40,783 nt of DNA from Microcaldota archaeon (GTDB taxonomy: Archaea; Micrarchaeota; Micrarchaeia; Micrarchaeales; Micrarchaeaceae). Under the pieces are notes generated by a model. It was not told the origin of the DNA, made no database searches, and saw nothing but the letters and a program-made list of their open reading frames with translations. Positions 33,077-40,783 of the stretch are shown piece by piece. Each line of letters starts with the position of its first letter. The stretch's first letter is position 1. The position numbers and the translations under genes are program-made. The stretch is taken from assembly GCA_021807115.1 (NCBI GenBank), contig JAKAPJ010000010.1:1-40783 (forward strand), read 5' to 3'.

Positions 33077-33604
33077 TTACACCACATCGCTAAACCCAAA
33101 TTTCTTGCGTCTTCGCAACATACTCCTGAGTCCGCCTGCCTGCTCTGTTGCCACGGCGTGCCTCACTGCATCGCTGAGGTCTGGGCTGCAGTTTGGCGCA
33201 TTTACTGCAAGCACCATGTCCGAAGCGAAGGCCCTGAGCCTCTCCTCCGAGTCCTTTATCCCATTGAATTGTACTTGGACCTGTTCGCATGGCAGTTGAA
33301 CGTAGTAGGAGCGTAAAACCTTCATACGCCCGACTGAGGATGTGTACAGCAGCTGCAACTGTACATCCCCGGATGTTTCCACCCTGAGCTTAAAGCTTTC
33401 CCATACCCCCGGTATGGACCCTACGGGATTCGACATCCTGAACGTACCTATCATGTCGAGCCTTCCGGGGCCAACCATAGCATTCGCAATAAGGCGCTCT
33501 CCGTCAAGGAAGAATGTCTCGCTATGGGCAATCCCTGCTTGGCTGCCCATTATATGTCTCGCAAGGGGCACGGGCAAGGTAACTGTTGGGGGCATCAATC
33601 TCAC
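33077..33604 (-). CDS. Unknown beta-rich protein heading the paralogue operon
   Basis: 175 residues, beta-rich in the middle (F-K-L-R-V-E-T-S-G-D-V-Q-L-Q-L-L-Y), then helical and basic at the end (M-L-R-R-R-K-K-F). The start is GTG 33604 or ATG 33595. A TATA box CATAAATATTATG near 33637-33649 fits and makes this the first gene of the operon that continues through paralogues 3, 2 and 1. No family recognised. Confidence 0.68.
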   Translation of the reverse strand: MRLMPPTVTLPVPLARHIMGSQAGIAHSETFFLDGERLIANAMVGPGRLDMIGTFRMSNPVGSIPGVWESFKLRVETSGDVQLQLLYTSSVGRMKVLRSYYVQLPCEQVQVQFNGIKDSEERLRAFASDMVLAVNAPNCSPDLSDAVRHAVATEQAGGLRSMLRRRKKFGFSDVV

Positions 33605-33804
33605 TTGCTAGCACGAAGTTGTGGTATGGACATAATATTTATGCGTTTTGATTTCCTTGACCTGCACCTAAGGCATACCCTCCATTTCAGCTTGGTTTTC
33701 TGCTCCTTTAGCTTGTCTATGCCGCTTGCCTTTAGCACTGCTCCGTCTGTGTCCCTGCCTGAGAGGTGCACATATGTCTCGGTCATGTTGCTGTCAGGGG
33801 GTAT
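33601..33804 (-). pseudogene. Remnant of an archaeal tyrosine-recombinase C terminus
   Basis: The frame reads P-P-D-S-N-M-T-E-T-Y-V-H-L-S-G-R-D-T-D-G-A-V-L-K-A, closely matching the end of archaeal XerA/phage-type integrases, where the Tyr before V-H-L-S-G-R-D is catalytic. It goes on to C-L-R-C, the first half of the usual zinc knuckle, and then loses similarity. Everything before this point is missing: the frame is preceded by the TAA (33807-33805) of another remnant. The promoter of the gene at 33604 lies inside it. It marks a past integration or recombination event. Confidence 0.7.
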
Positions 33805-34110
33805 TTAGGCGGGTAAAAGCACCCATACCCAGGTATCCGGCGATGAGTTTGTGGCGTTATTCTCAATCCATGCCCGTAGCATGGTACCGGTTGCGTTTGC
33901 GCCTGTAGAGAATTCCACATTGCTCCAATTAGAATTTATTTGCGGGATTGAGATGCTGTTTATAGTGAGCATTTGCTGGAATGGCTCCGGCGCGTGGAGC
34001 CGCTAGCCATTGCTTATTACTATAGGTATCGAGGCCAACGTTTGGGAGTATGCGAACATCTGGGACAAAACAATCGCAACGAATGTAAACAGCAGCAGTC
34101 TGCAATGCAT
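33805..34110 (-). pseudogene. Truncated secreted surface protein with in-frame TAG
   Basis: From ATG 34110, behind GGGAGGG, the frame encodes a clear signal peptide (M-H-C-R-L-L-L-F-T-F-V-A-I-V-L-S-Q-M-F-A), then hits TAG at 34005-34003, then continues open to TAA at 33807-33805. The part after TAG has P-F-Q-Q-M-L-T-I-N-S and I-N-S-N-W-S-N-V-E-F with several N-x-S/T sites, the start of the DUF2341-like surface domain frequent in DPANN archaea. Such proteins are normally several hundred residues, so this is a fragment. The lone TAG could be a decay mutation or a readthrough point. Confidence 0.65.
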
Positions 34111-34251
34111 TTGCCCTCCCCGATTTATTTCAAAACGCGCTCATAAAGGTTATTTGCTTCTCCTATTTGGTCCTGCGGCAGTATTTATAATAAGTGCTTT
34201 TGTGCAATTTGGCTGTTTGGATTTCCGGTAAGGCCGGGCAAATAGCCATAC

Positions 34252-34305
34252 GTATAAACTCAGCCATCTGTGTATAAAGTCGGCAGTCTGCGTATAAAGT
34301 AGGCC
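34252..34305. repeat. Three tandem 20-bp repeats with TATA-like cores
   Basis: GTATAAA occurs at 34252, 34272 and 34292, exactly 20 bp apart, and the bases between are similar (CTCAGCCATCTGT and GTCGGCAGTCTGC). The spacing puts the copies on nearly one face of the helix. Either a binding-site cluster or stacked promoters. The rest of 34111-34429 holds a TATA-like TTATTATAAATAC (minus strand, near 34180-34195) and no gene I can support. Confidence 0.6.
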
Positions 34306-34429
34306 AAAAACCTGACTTTGTACACAAAGCAGATATGAGCTACAGGTGCACTATTGCAATGCATTACGCTGGTACCCGCTCATGCATCCACTGCCCGTGG
34401 CGGCACGGCGCGAGGCAACGGCGCTACCT

Positions 34430-35035
34430 TCAGGTCCGCCTCGGGACGGGCTGCACCCTGTGCGCCAATGAAGACAGTCTTGGAGCTGCATCTGCTACGA
34501 CCCTCTGCACGTCTCCAAGCATTCCAAGCATCTCATCAACCCTATCCCTGAAGTCTGGCGAATCCAGATTTTCAGGCAGGTCCATATACGGCCGCAGCTC
34601 CTCAAGCTTTTTGTATGCGGACTCGGCAGCTATCCTGGTCAGATCGTATAGAGACAGCACCTGCCGCACTGTGTTTTCAGTGGCGTTAAAAACAGATACT
34701 TGAGACGCGGCTATGGACGCCTTGGCACTATCCTTATCTATTGCCAACCACGCCCCTACCGCATCGATGGCGCTGCCGACAGCGTTCTTCATGTCCAAGT
34801 ATGCCATGCGCCCCGTAAGCTGATCGTAGCGGTACTGCTGCGCACCTCCCTCTAGCCAATGCGTGGTTATGTCGCCGAATTTCCCTATGGCCCTGATCGG
34901 CTCAATGATGCTAAAGAGCATGGCGCTGGCCTTCCGGGCCAGTGCCGATATCTCTGTGCCGGTGGCGTACTGGGTTGGCGGTACATCCTTGCCAATGCCC
35001 GGGATTGCGTCCTTTTCTGGCATTCGCAGCACCAT
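34430..35035 (-). CDS. WVDGG-family paralogue 4
   Basis: 201 residues, helical. The signature is altered to F-G-D-I-T-T-H-W-L-E-G-G with R-Y-D-Q-L after it; further on come V-G-A-W-L and the family-like F-R-D-R-V-D-E-M-L-G-M-L. It starts 6 nt after paralogue 5 ends. ATG 35023, behind GGTG, is an alternative start. Function unknown. Confidence 0.75.
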   Translation of the reverse strand: MVLRMPEKDAIPGIGKDVPPTQYATGTEISALARKASAMLFSIIEPIRAIGKFGDITTHWLEGGAQQYRYDQLTGRMAYLDMKNAVGSAIDAVGAWLAIDKDSAKASIAASQVSVFNATENTVRQVLSLYDLTRIAAESAYKKLEELRPYMDLPENLDSPDFRDRVDEMLGMLGDVQRVVADAAPRLSSLAHRVQPVPRRT

Positions 35036-35041
35036 TCAGCA

Positions 35042-35668
35042 CTATTGCTTATCGAAAGCAGTAGGGGCCCTTGCGAGCCGATAGAGGGATCCGCAGAGTG
35101 GAGCGAGCTGCTCTGCAAGCACGGCTGCGTGCTTCAGGGTTTCAGGCAGAACCTTGTCAACTATGTCACGCATATTAGGGTCTCCTTCCGCAGCAAGTAG
35201 CGCCGCAACAGAGGCGCGGAACTCCTTCATTGCCGGCAGGGATTCGTTGATGAGTGCAGTGGCATCATCCACAAGGGTGGGCACCGCGGATATCTTCTGC
35301 GTCATCCCCCTATACATGCCAGTGTAGTGCCTAAGCCAGTGCGATGGAAATAGCATCTTCATCTCATCGCCGTCATTTTTTGCCCATTGCTCTCCCTGGG
35401 ATATTGCGGAATCCATGGCTACCCATCTCTTGGCATCCTTCAGCATGGCAAACAGCTGCCCATAGCGCCCCTCCGCAGGGCCGCCGTCGACCCAGGACTC
35501 CACTATGTCGTTGAACGTGAGTATTTCCTTTGCGCGCGAATTGGCTTCCCACATGTTGTCTGCAAGGTTCTTTGTCCTGCTCACCACGCCTTCCTTCCTG
35601 GCCAGCTGGATCTCCTGCACGAAGTCGCGGTACTCCGCACCCGGATACTGTGACTTTATCATCGCCAT
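35042..35668 (-). CDS. WVDGG-family paralogue 5
   Basis: 208 residues, helical. It has the full signature F-N-D-I-V-E-S-W-V-D-G-G near residue 52, R-Y-G-Q-L-F-A-M-L-K, then G-E-Q-W and P-S-H-W, and ends L-Y-R-L-A-R-A-P. A TATA-like TAATAAATAATG about 45 bp before the ATG and CGGTGT upstream support the start. It is the closest relative of paralogue 6. Probably one transcript with paralogue 4. Confidence 0.78.
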   Translation of the reverse strand: MAMIKSQYPGAEYRDFVQEIQLARKEGVVSRTKNLADNMWEANSRAKEILTFNDIVESWVDGGPAEGRYGQLFAMLKDAKRWVAMDSAISQGEQWAKNDGDEMKMLFPSHWLRHYTGMYRGMTQKISAVPTLVDDATALINESLPAMKEFRASVAALLAAEGDPNMRDIVDKVLPETLKHAAVLAEQLAPLCGSLYRLARAPTAFDKQ

Positions 35669-35740
35669 GTCAGTTGCACACCGTCTTGTATTGTATTCAG
35701 CCCATTATTTATTACATTGAGCCAAATCCGCACGGATATT

Positions 35741-36364
35741 CTAGCCGTAGATCCTGAGCAGGTTGTGCTCTATCGTAGCCGGGGCGCGGGGACCGCGGTA
35801 TAGCATCATTAGGTTCCTAGCTCCATTGTATATCTGCAGTATCGCATCGCCGGACCGCTCGATTGCGGCCTGCAGTTCCGCGTCGATCCTGCTGGTGTCG
35901 TACGGGACCGCGGAGCACTCCAGCATTCCTCCTATGCTCAGCCTTATCGCCTTTAGGGCCGCCAGGGATTTGACGATGTTGGATGCAGCCTTGCCAATTA
36001 TAGGGGCAAGTTTTGCAGCCTCGGCCGGCGTTGCGTTCTGCTCATTTATCCAGTGCGCCGCTATCACGGCGGGGGCGCCGTCCGGGCCCGACCGGACCCA
36101 TTGCTCTGACAGCCTTATAGCATCGTCGATCGCGCTGGTGAACTTATCGTTCTTGAGCATTGCGAAGAGCTCGTCGTATCGCACCGCAGAGGAGCCGCCG
36201 TCGACCCAGGACTCCACTATGTCATTGAACTTGACAAGGCGGTGAAGTGACCCGTATGCCTGGAATAGAGCGCTGCCTAGCACTATTGTGCTGTCGCGGA
36301 ACGCATCGCGCCTGAGGCTGTACTCAGTGTGGCCCTGTGACCTCTTGGCTTCTACCTCGCCCAT
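35741..36364 (-). CDS. WVDGG-family paralogue 6
   Basis: 207 residues, helical. It has F-N-D-I-V-E-S-W-V-D-G-G near residue 45, R-Y-D-E-L-F-A-M-L-K, S-E-Q-W, A-A-H-W-I and, near the end, Y-R-G-P-R-A-P. I prefer ATG 36364: the TATA box TTTAAATATG at about 36403-36412 lies inside the longer frame that starts at 36403 and predicts a start near 36383. No signal peptide. Function unknown. Confidence 0.78.
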   Translation of the reverse strand: MGEVEAKRSQGHTEYSLRRDAFRDSTIVLGSALFQAYGSLHRLVKFNDIVESWVDGGSSAVRYDELFAMLKNDKFTSAIDDAIRLSEQWVRSGPDGAPAVIAAHWINEQNATPAEAAKLAPIIGKAASNIVKSLAALKAIRLSIGGMLECSAVPYDTSRIDAELQAAIERSGDAILQIYNGARNLMMLYRGPRAPATIEHNLLRIYG

Positions 36365-36439
36365 CTCAACACACGCTGATTCTACCCATTGTGCGCAACT
36401 CATATTTAAACCAGCCTGCCTGGGGCGGCTGCCTGATAT

Positions 36440-37069
36440 TCACGCCTTCCTGGCGAAGATACATACTATCCTCTGCCTGGGGTCCTTTTTGTTTAGGTAG
36501 CTCATCTCGACCCTGAACCCGTGGCGCCCCACAAGCCCGCGAAGCTCAGGCTCCCTGTAGTTGGAGAAGAGCCTCTTGTCGAAGTGCTCGCCAGAACCGT
36601 TCTTCACGGAGATGAACAGCACGCCACCCGGCTTGAGAACCTTGCATATCCCGTCAAGCACTGCTCCGGCGTCCGCCTTCTTTATGTGGAGTATGCTCAT
36701 GCATGACCAGGCAGCATCGAAGCTGCCATGGGGGAATTTTATGCTGCGCATGTCCATACGCGTGAACTTGCAGCCTGGCGCCAGGCGCTTTGCCTCGGAA
36801 AGCATGGGAGCGGAATAGTCTATGCCCTCTGTGTCGTAACCTAGCTTCGTGAAGTACTCCGTGTCCCTGCCCGGGCCGCAGCCCACATCGATTATTCTGC
36901 CGCTGCTGCCCAGAAGCCCAAGGAACGTGCGGTACTCTGCCTTCCAGAATGTCAGGCCGTAATACGCCTTTGCGTATAGGTGGGCATCGGAATCGTAAGT
37001 CGACTTTGTGCTGGAATATTCCATGTCTCCCTTATCGCTCACGCTTGCAGCTGCCATCGCAACCAACAT
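36440..37069 (-). CDS. SAM-dependent methyltransferase
   Basis: A class I Rossmann methyltransferase of about 209 residues. Motif I is I-I-D-V-G-C-G-P-G-R-D near residue 59-69, followed by the acidic G-I-D-Y-S strand, M-D-M-R and the post-motif F-D-A-A-W-S-C-M-S-I-L-H. It resembles the Methyltransf_25/11 group, small-molecule or quinone-type enzymes; the acceptor is unknown. Starts at 37057 or 37024 are possible. It is divergent from a membrane protein across an inverted repeat. Confidence 0.88.
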   Translation of the reverse strand: MLVAMAAASVSDKGDMEYSSTKSTYDSDAHLYAKAYYGLTFWKAEYRTFLGLLGSSGRIIDVGCGPGRDTEYFTKLGYDTEGIDYSAPMLSEAKRLAPGCKFTRMDMRSIKFPHGSFDAAWSCMSILHIKKADAGAVLDGICKVLKPGGVLFISVKNGSGEHFDKRLFSNYREPELRGLVGRHGFRVEMSYLNKKDPRQRIVCIFARKA

Positions 37070-37070
37070 T

Positions 37071-37095
37071 GCGCCGGCGCATATGCCGCCGGCGC
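37071..37095. promoter_or_regulatory. Perfect inverted repeat between divergent genes
   Basis: GCGCCGGC (37071-37078) and GCCGGCGC (37088-37095) flank a 9-nt centre that is itself mostly palindromic (GCATATGC). It lies just before the methyltransferase start and about 50 bp before the membrane protein gene. Candidate operator shared by both. Confidence 0.4.
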
Positions 37096-37145
37096 TTTAA
37101 TTGGCGCCACAAAGGTATTTAACAGTTGGATAAGCAGTGGATTGC

Positions 37146-37784
37146 ATGAGGTTCGTCGCGTGGGACGTAATAAGCAAGAGCTTCTGGTGGCTTTTCGATG
37201 ACAAGTTTACGCTAGCTGTGGCGGCTGGAGGGGGGGCGCTCGGGGCGGCGACGTATCTTGTCGCGATTCAGTTTGTGAGGGCACCTGCCCCTGCGCTTGC
37301 AGAGATAGTAGGCGTGCTGCCGATGGCGATAGTGGGGTTCATTGTGGGGCTATTCGTGCAGGAGGCGGTTGTTGTCAGGGGGCTATCCGGATTCAAAGGG
37401 GACATATCTGAGACACTCGGCACCACGGTGGGAAAATACCCGGTGTTTCTGGCCACCACCGTGGCGTTTTATGTGGCGTTCGCGGTGGGGCTTGTGGCAC
37501 TTGTGCTGCCCGGCATATACCTTGCGCTGAGGCTTTCCCTTGCGCCCCTGGTATCTATTGCCGAGAATGTTGGACCGCTGGATGCGCTTAGGAGGAGCTG
37601 GAACTTAACAAGGGGCAATGCGCTGGGGATGCTGTATGTGTACGGGGCCGTGGTGCTCACGGCAAGCATCGCGCAGGCCGTAGTCTCAATGGTTTCTGGC
37701 GTGGTTGGGCAGTTCCTGTTCTCGGGAATAGAAATGGCTGCGGCAGTATCTTGGTGCCTGGTATACAGGGCGCTTGCGGCGTAG
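37146..37784 (+). CDS. Polytopic membrane protein (YciC/DUF975-like)
   Basis: About 212 residues with five or six hydrophobic helices. The segment L-V-L-P-G-I-Y-L-A-L-R followed by G-P-L-D-A-L-R-R-S-W-N-L-T-R-G-N is typical of the YciC/DUF975 group of membrane proteins of unknown function. The start is ATG 37146 or GTG 37137; a TATA-like GGTATTTAAC at 37114-37123 suggests a nearly leaderless mRNA. Confidence 0.75.
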   Translation: MRFVAWDVISKSFWWLFDDKFTLAVAAGGGALGAATYLVAIQFVRAPAPALAEIVGVLPMAIVGFIVGLFVQEAVVVRGLSGFKGDISETLGTTVGKYPVFLATTVAFYVAFAVGLVALVLPGIYLALRLSLAPLVSIAENVGPLDALRRSWNLTRGNALGMLYVYGAVVLTASIAQAVVSMVSGVVGQFLFSGIEMAAAVSWCLVYRALAA

Positions 37785-37873
37785 GGCAACGGGACGCGGG
37801 CATGGCATTGGCCGGACTGCGGTCTGGAATGATTACATCGCCCCGTGCAAATGCAATGCGGGATATGGCGCAG

Positions 37874-38152
37874 TCACTTGCGCAACATGCCCGCCACCTC
37901 CTGAAGGCTTGCATCGGAGACCTGCGCGGCGGATGTGGCGGAATAGTGCGCCAGTATCCTTTTTATCTGCCCGAGTGCAGGTGACACGTGCTCGGCATGG
38001 CGCCGCGGGCCGCCTGATGGCCCGTTTAAGTATTTTGATTCTGGGGACCTGTCGCGGAAGTTCTGGGACAACAGCAGCTGTGGCTTCACCTCCTGCGAAA
38101 ACCCTCCAGATGTAACCATATTCGCCTGAACGTCGCTTTGGCTTATCTCCAT
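37874..38152 (-). CDS. Small unknown protein
   Basis: 92 residues, Ser- and Gln-rich at the start with a helical C terminus (A-L-G-Q-I-K-R-I-L-A-H-Y). ATG 38152 has AAGGGTG 6 nt upstream, and a TATA box CATAAATATATC lies at about 38193-38204. GTG 38158 is an alternative. Divergent from truD. No family recognised. Confidence 0.6.
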   Translation of the reverse strand: MEISQSDVQANMVTSGGFSQEVKPQLLLSQNFRDRSPESKYLNGPSGGPRRHAEHVSPALGQIKRILAHYSATSAAQVSDASLQEVAGMLRK

Positions 38153-38323
38153 TTTCACACCCTTTTCAATCGCTTATGGATGTATCGCGTCCCATGATAT
38201 ATTTATGCGTTGGTAGGGATACGTCAGGTGCAGTTGCGTGGGCATGGCGCGCTGCAGGCGGGGCGGGTTAGTGGCGCCCCTGCCCTTTTAAGTTTTGTCG
38301 CCCATAGTCTTGCAAATGATTCC

Positions 38324-39604
38324 ATGATTACCCTTTCGGAGGGCAGGGGCGCAGGGGGAAGCATAAAGGCCTCTGCGGAAGACTTCGTTGTAGAGGAGAT
38401 AACCAAGGGAGGTGTTGTGCTGGCTACCGGAAGCCGCTACGGCGCAGTGGACCTTGGCATGGAGGAGGGTGGCGAGGGGTCGAAATTCTGCACCTTCGTG
38501 CTGCAGAAGAGGGACTGGAACACCGTGCAGGCCCTCGCGGGGATAGCGAGGAAGTTCAGGAGGGGGATACGCGCGATGGGGTTTGCCGGGACGAAGGACA
38601 GGACGGCGGTGTCCACGCAGCTTTGCAGCATGCACGGCGTGAGCCCTGATAATATCATGGCCGTACACATAAAGGACATTGCCATAAATGGAGCCTGGCG
38701 CAGCAACGATGGGGTAAGGATGGGCGAGCTGCTTGGGAACAGGTTCTCAGTTGTGGTGCGCGGGGACTCGCTGAACCAGGAGGGGCTGGGGGATATCAAC
38801 GCAGAGCTGGGAGGGCTGTTCCCCAACTACTTCGGGGAACAGAGGTTCGGCTTCAGGAACAACAACGTGCAGGTGGGACTGGACATAATAAGGGGGGACC
38901 TGGAGGCGGCGGTGATGAAGATACTCACCGATACCACAAACGAGAGGAACGCCGATGCCATAGGCGCCAGGACAAGGCTGGCGGAGGAGATGGACTTCCT
39001 GCGCGCGACCGAATACTTCCCGCGCTACCTCAAGTACGAGCGCTCCATGATAGACCACCTGTCCAAGTACCCAACGGACTACGGCAACGCGATAAGGAAG
39101 CTGCCGAGGTCGCTTGCGCTCATGTACGTGCACTCCGTGGACTCCTACATTTTCAACAGGGAGATAGAGCTGAGGCTGGGGGGGAAGGGGGGCACTGCGC
39201 CGGTGGATGGGGACATGGTATGCCGGACCGATGCATACGGGTTCCCGGACCTTGGCGCGGTATTCCCTAGTGCACAGGCAGGCACGGAAGGTAAGCTGTT
39301 CGTGGTGGGCAGCATTGTGGGCTACGACAACAAAGTCAACATGGTGGAGGCGGGGATACTTGAGGAGCTCGGCATAACGCAGGAGCAGTTCAGGGTCAAG
39401 AGCATGCCTGAGCTCAACTGCAAGGGCGCGTACAGGGCTGTCTTCGCGCCATACCTGAACTTCTCGCACTCGATGCCGGAGGAGGGCGCGATGAGGCTGG
39501 TGTTCTCCCTTCCAGCGGGATCGTATGCGACTGTGCTCATGAGGGAGTTCGTAAAGGGAGATGCAGGGCCGGCGGCGGGCGATCAGCCCCCCGTGGATGC
39601 ATAG
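38324..39604 (+). CDS. truD: tRNA pseudouridine synthase TruD
   Basis: Makes pseudouridine 13 in tRNA (the eukaryotic homologue is Pus7). About 426 residues, the length of archaeal TruD. Visible motifs: S-A-E-D-F-V-V-E-E-I at the N terminus, the catalytic-Asp motif F-A-G-T-K-D-R-T-A near residue 86-94, and N-Y-F-G-E-Q-R-F-G near 170. I choose ATG 38324 because the conserved fold begins just after it and a TATA-like CTTTTAAG lies about 35 bp upstream; the open frame runs back to 38210. The 3' end overlaps the convergent membrane gene by 22 bp. Confidence 0.95.
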   Translation: MITLSEGRGAGGSIKASAEDFVVEEITKGGVVLATGSRYGAVDLGMEEGGEGSKFCTFVLQKRDWNTVQALAGIARKFRRGIRAMGFAGTKDRTAVSTQLCSMHGVSPDNIMAVHIKDIAINGAWRSNDGVRMGELLGNRFSVVVRGDSLNQEGLGDINAELGGLFPNYFGEQRFGFRNNNVQVGLDIIRGDLEAAVMKILTDTTNERNADAIGARTRLAEEMDFLRATEYFPRYLKYERSMIDHLSKYPTDYGNAIRKLPRSLALMYVHSVDSYIFNREIELRLGGKGGTAPVDGDMVCRTDAYGFPDLGAVFPSAQAGTEGKLFVVGSIVGYDNKVNMVEAGILEELGITQEQFRVKSMPELNCKGAYRAVFAPYLNFSHSMPEEGAMRLVFSLPAGSYATVLMREFVKGDAGPAAGDQPPVDA

Positions 39605-40783
39605 AGCGTTGCGCTGCCGTTTACCGCATACAGCCGGTATCCCTCGTTTGCTATGTATGAGCGGAACATGCCATTCTCGGCTGCTGCATCATAGGGCGCC
39701 ATGATGCTGGAGTTGAAGTCCAGGAGAATGTACTGCGGGCGGAACGACACAGGGTAGAACGGGGGAAACTCGAGGTAGCGCCGCTGAGTGACGTGTGGCA
39801 CGAGGGGGTAGTCGACCATAAGCGACGCGTTTGGGGGGATGAGCGATATGAGCGAGTCAATCTGGGCGGCCGTGGCGCGCAGGGATGCATTCTGCTCGAA
39901 AAGGAAGCTCTGGCCCATGCTCGATAAGTTCTGGCTGAATATGTAGAACGGCGATGCCGCAAGGATCACGACCGTGGCTGTTAGCATTGATGACACAAAT
40001 AGCGCCCGCATCTGCACACGGCTTACGCGCACCCAGAGCAGGTGCCTTGCCTCAAGCATGCGGCGCGCGCCAAGCATTGCTGCGGCGAGTGTGCCGCCGA
40101 GGACGAAGCCGAAGTACTGCTGCCCTATGAGCAGGAACTCTATGGACCTGCCGCCCATTGTGGACTCCACAAGCCACGGCAGCGCCGCCACAACTGCGGT
40201 GGGCAGCGCGTACATAATGCCAAAACCGAAGCCGAGAAAAGCTACCATGAGCCCATACACGAGGAAAGGCAGTCCTGCCGTAGGCAGGGTTGGTCCCGCG
40301 CTCGCCCCGCCTGCGCCCGATGTGAAAATGTAGTTAAGTGGGGCGATGGGCTCAGGCTTGACCTGCAGCGCGAGGGGCACGCCGGACGGATTGGATGCGT
40401 ATGCAGCTGCAAGGCAGATGTAGAGAGCATTGTACAGTATTAAGGCCAGTATTGACATTGCAAAGGCCGACTTGCACAGCCATAGACGCCGCCTGCGGAG
40501 GTTCTGGTCGCCGTTGCATGTGAGCTCGTACACCGCCATGCCCATAGAAAACGCCAAGGCTATGGCGGTTGCCGACGCTATTGTGCCCAGAAGCAGCAGG
40601 AAGGATATGGTGAATGCAAGGCGATCGGTGCCGATGTAGAAATAGAGCGCAAGGGCGTATAATGGTAGTATAAGGAACTCGGCATGGTAGTCGAAGAACA
40701 GTATGCCATGCATCCCCGGATTCGCCAGGAAAGCGAAGCAGAACAGCAGGCTCAGAGATGCGCTGCCAAGCGCCCTCCTGGCG
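39583..40783 (-). CDS. DUF2079-like membrane protein (partial)
   Basis: The last 400 codons of a polytopic membrane protein; the frame is open through the right edge, so the 5' end is missing. F-F-D-Y-H-A-E-F-L-I-L-P-L-Y near the visible start resembles the D-x-H-x-E motif of DUF2079 proteins, which look like GT-C-type membrane enzymes. About 7 hydrophobic helices are followed by an outside C-terminal part with several N-x-S/T sites. Together with the GT-C gene at 11195 it suggests a rich surface-glycan apparatus. Confidence 0.8.
   Translation of the reverse strand, partial: ARRALGSASLSLLFCFAFLANPGMHGILFFDYHAEFLILPLYALALYFYIGTDRLAFTISFLLLLGTIASATAIALAFSMGMAVYELTCNGDQNLRRRRLWLCKSAFAMSILALILYNALYICLAAAYASNPSGVPLALQVKPEPIAPLNYIFTSGAGGASAGPTLPTAGLPFLVYGLMVAFLGFGFGIMYALPTAVVAALPWLVESTMGGRSIEFLLIGQQYFGFVLGGTLAAAMLGARRMLEARHLLWVRVSRVQMRALFVSSMLTATVVILAASPFYIFSQNLSSMGQSFLFEQNASLRATAAQIDSLISLIPPNASLMVDYPLVPHVTQRRYLEFPPFYPVSFRPQYILLDFNSSIMAPYDAAAENGMFRSYIANEGYRLYAVNGSATLYASTGG

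Noticed and set aside
33601-33786. A 61-codon gene starting at ATG 33786
   Set aside because: Integrase similarity begins before this ATG, there is no ribosome site, and the next gene's promoter lies inside. It is better read as a remnant.
34010-34231. A 73-codon plus-strand frame with a hydrophobic end
   Set aside because: It is antisense to the signal-peptide fragment and has no promoter or Shine-Dalgarno.
34335-34703. A 122-codon plus-strand frame
   Set aside because: It overlaps the end of WVDGG paralogue 4 on the other strand and has biased, shadow-like composition.

Overview
The window reads as a piece of an archaeal chromosome, most likely from a small-genome DPANN archaeon; Micrarchaeota is my best guess, not proven. 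Evidence: two FtsZ genes, ribosomal protein S8e, the KEOPS subunit Cgi121, an archaeal/eukaryal-type TruD, TATA-box promoters about 25 bp before leaderless or short-leader starts, oligo-T terminators, a bulge-helix-bulge-like rRNA processing stem, and many proteins without recognisable families. No tRNA, 16S, 5S, CRISPR array or intact insertion sequence was found.

Layout. 1-8.7 kb is mostly housekeeping: a small LRV/HEAT-like protein, two tandem ftsZ genes, an exported protein, an S8e / unknown / ornithine carbamoyltransferase operon, the cyclic phosphodiesterase ThpR, a GT2 glycosyltransferase and CTP synthase. 8.7-13.6 kb is a surface-glycan block (flippase and GT2 with overlapping genes, then a large GT-C-like membrane protein). 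13.6-15.1 kb holds a small GNAT-like protein, Cgi121, an unknown protein and a 40-residue ORF. 15.2-18.1 kb is a solitary 23S rRNA gene on the minus strand. 18.4-23.1 kb is one 1559-codon helical-repeat protein. 23.2-25.8 kb has a gluzincin-type metallopeptidase coupled to a two-helix membrane protein, and an unknown protein. 25.9-30.2 kb carries an NCS1 transporter translationally coupled to nicotinamide phosphoribosyltransferase (NAD salvage), divergent from an AbrB-PhoU regulator. 30.2-36.4 kb is an accessory region: a minus-strand array of diverged paralogues sharing a W-V-D-G-G motif, one of them frameshifted, interrupted by an 0.8-kb scar with the remains of an integrase and of a secreted surface protein. 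36.4-40.8 kb holds a methyltransferase, membrane proteins, TruD and a partial DUF2079-like protein.

Most striking is the 23S rRNA. Aligned by hand to E. coli numbering, it departs from near-universal bases in the peptidyl-transferase centre (2062, 2452, 2453, 2499, 2505), the P loop, the A loop, H69, the GTPase centre and the sarcin-ricin loop. Many neighbouring changes are paired (2064/2446, 2067/2443, 2455/2496, 2456/2495, 2507/2582, 2589/2605, 2590/2604), which argues for a folded, selected RNA rather than decay. Whether it is the only 23S gene of the genome cannot be told from this window.

Second in interest are the WVDGG paralogue array with its integration scar, and the NadV-NCS1 pair, which suggests uptake of a vitamin B3 precursor from a host or community.
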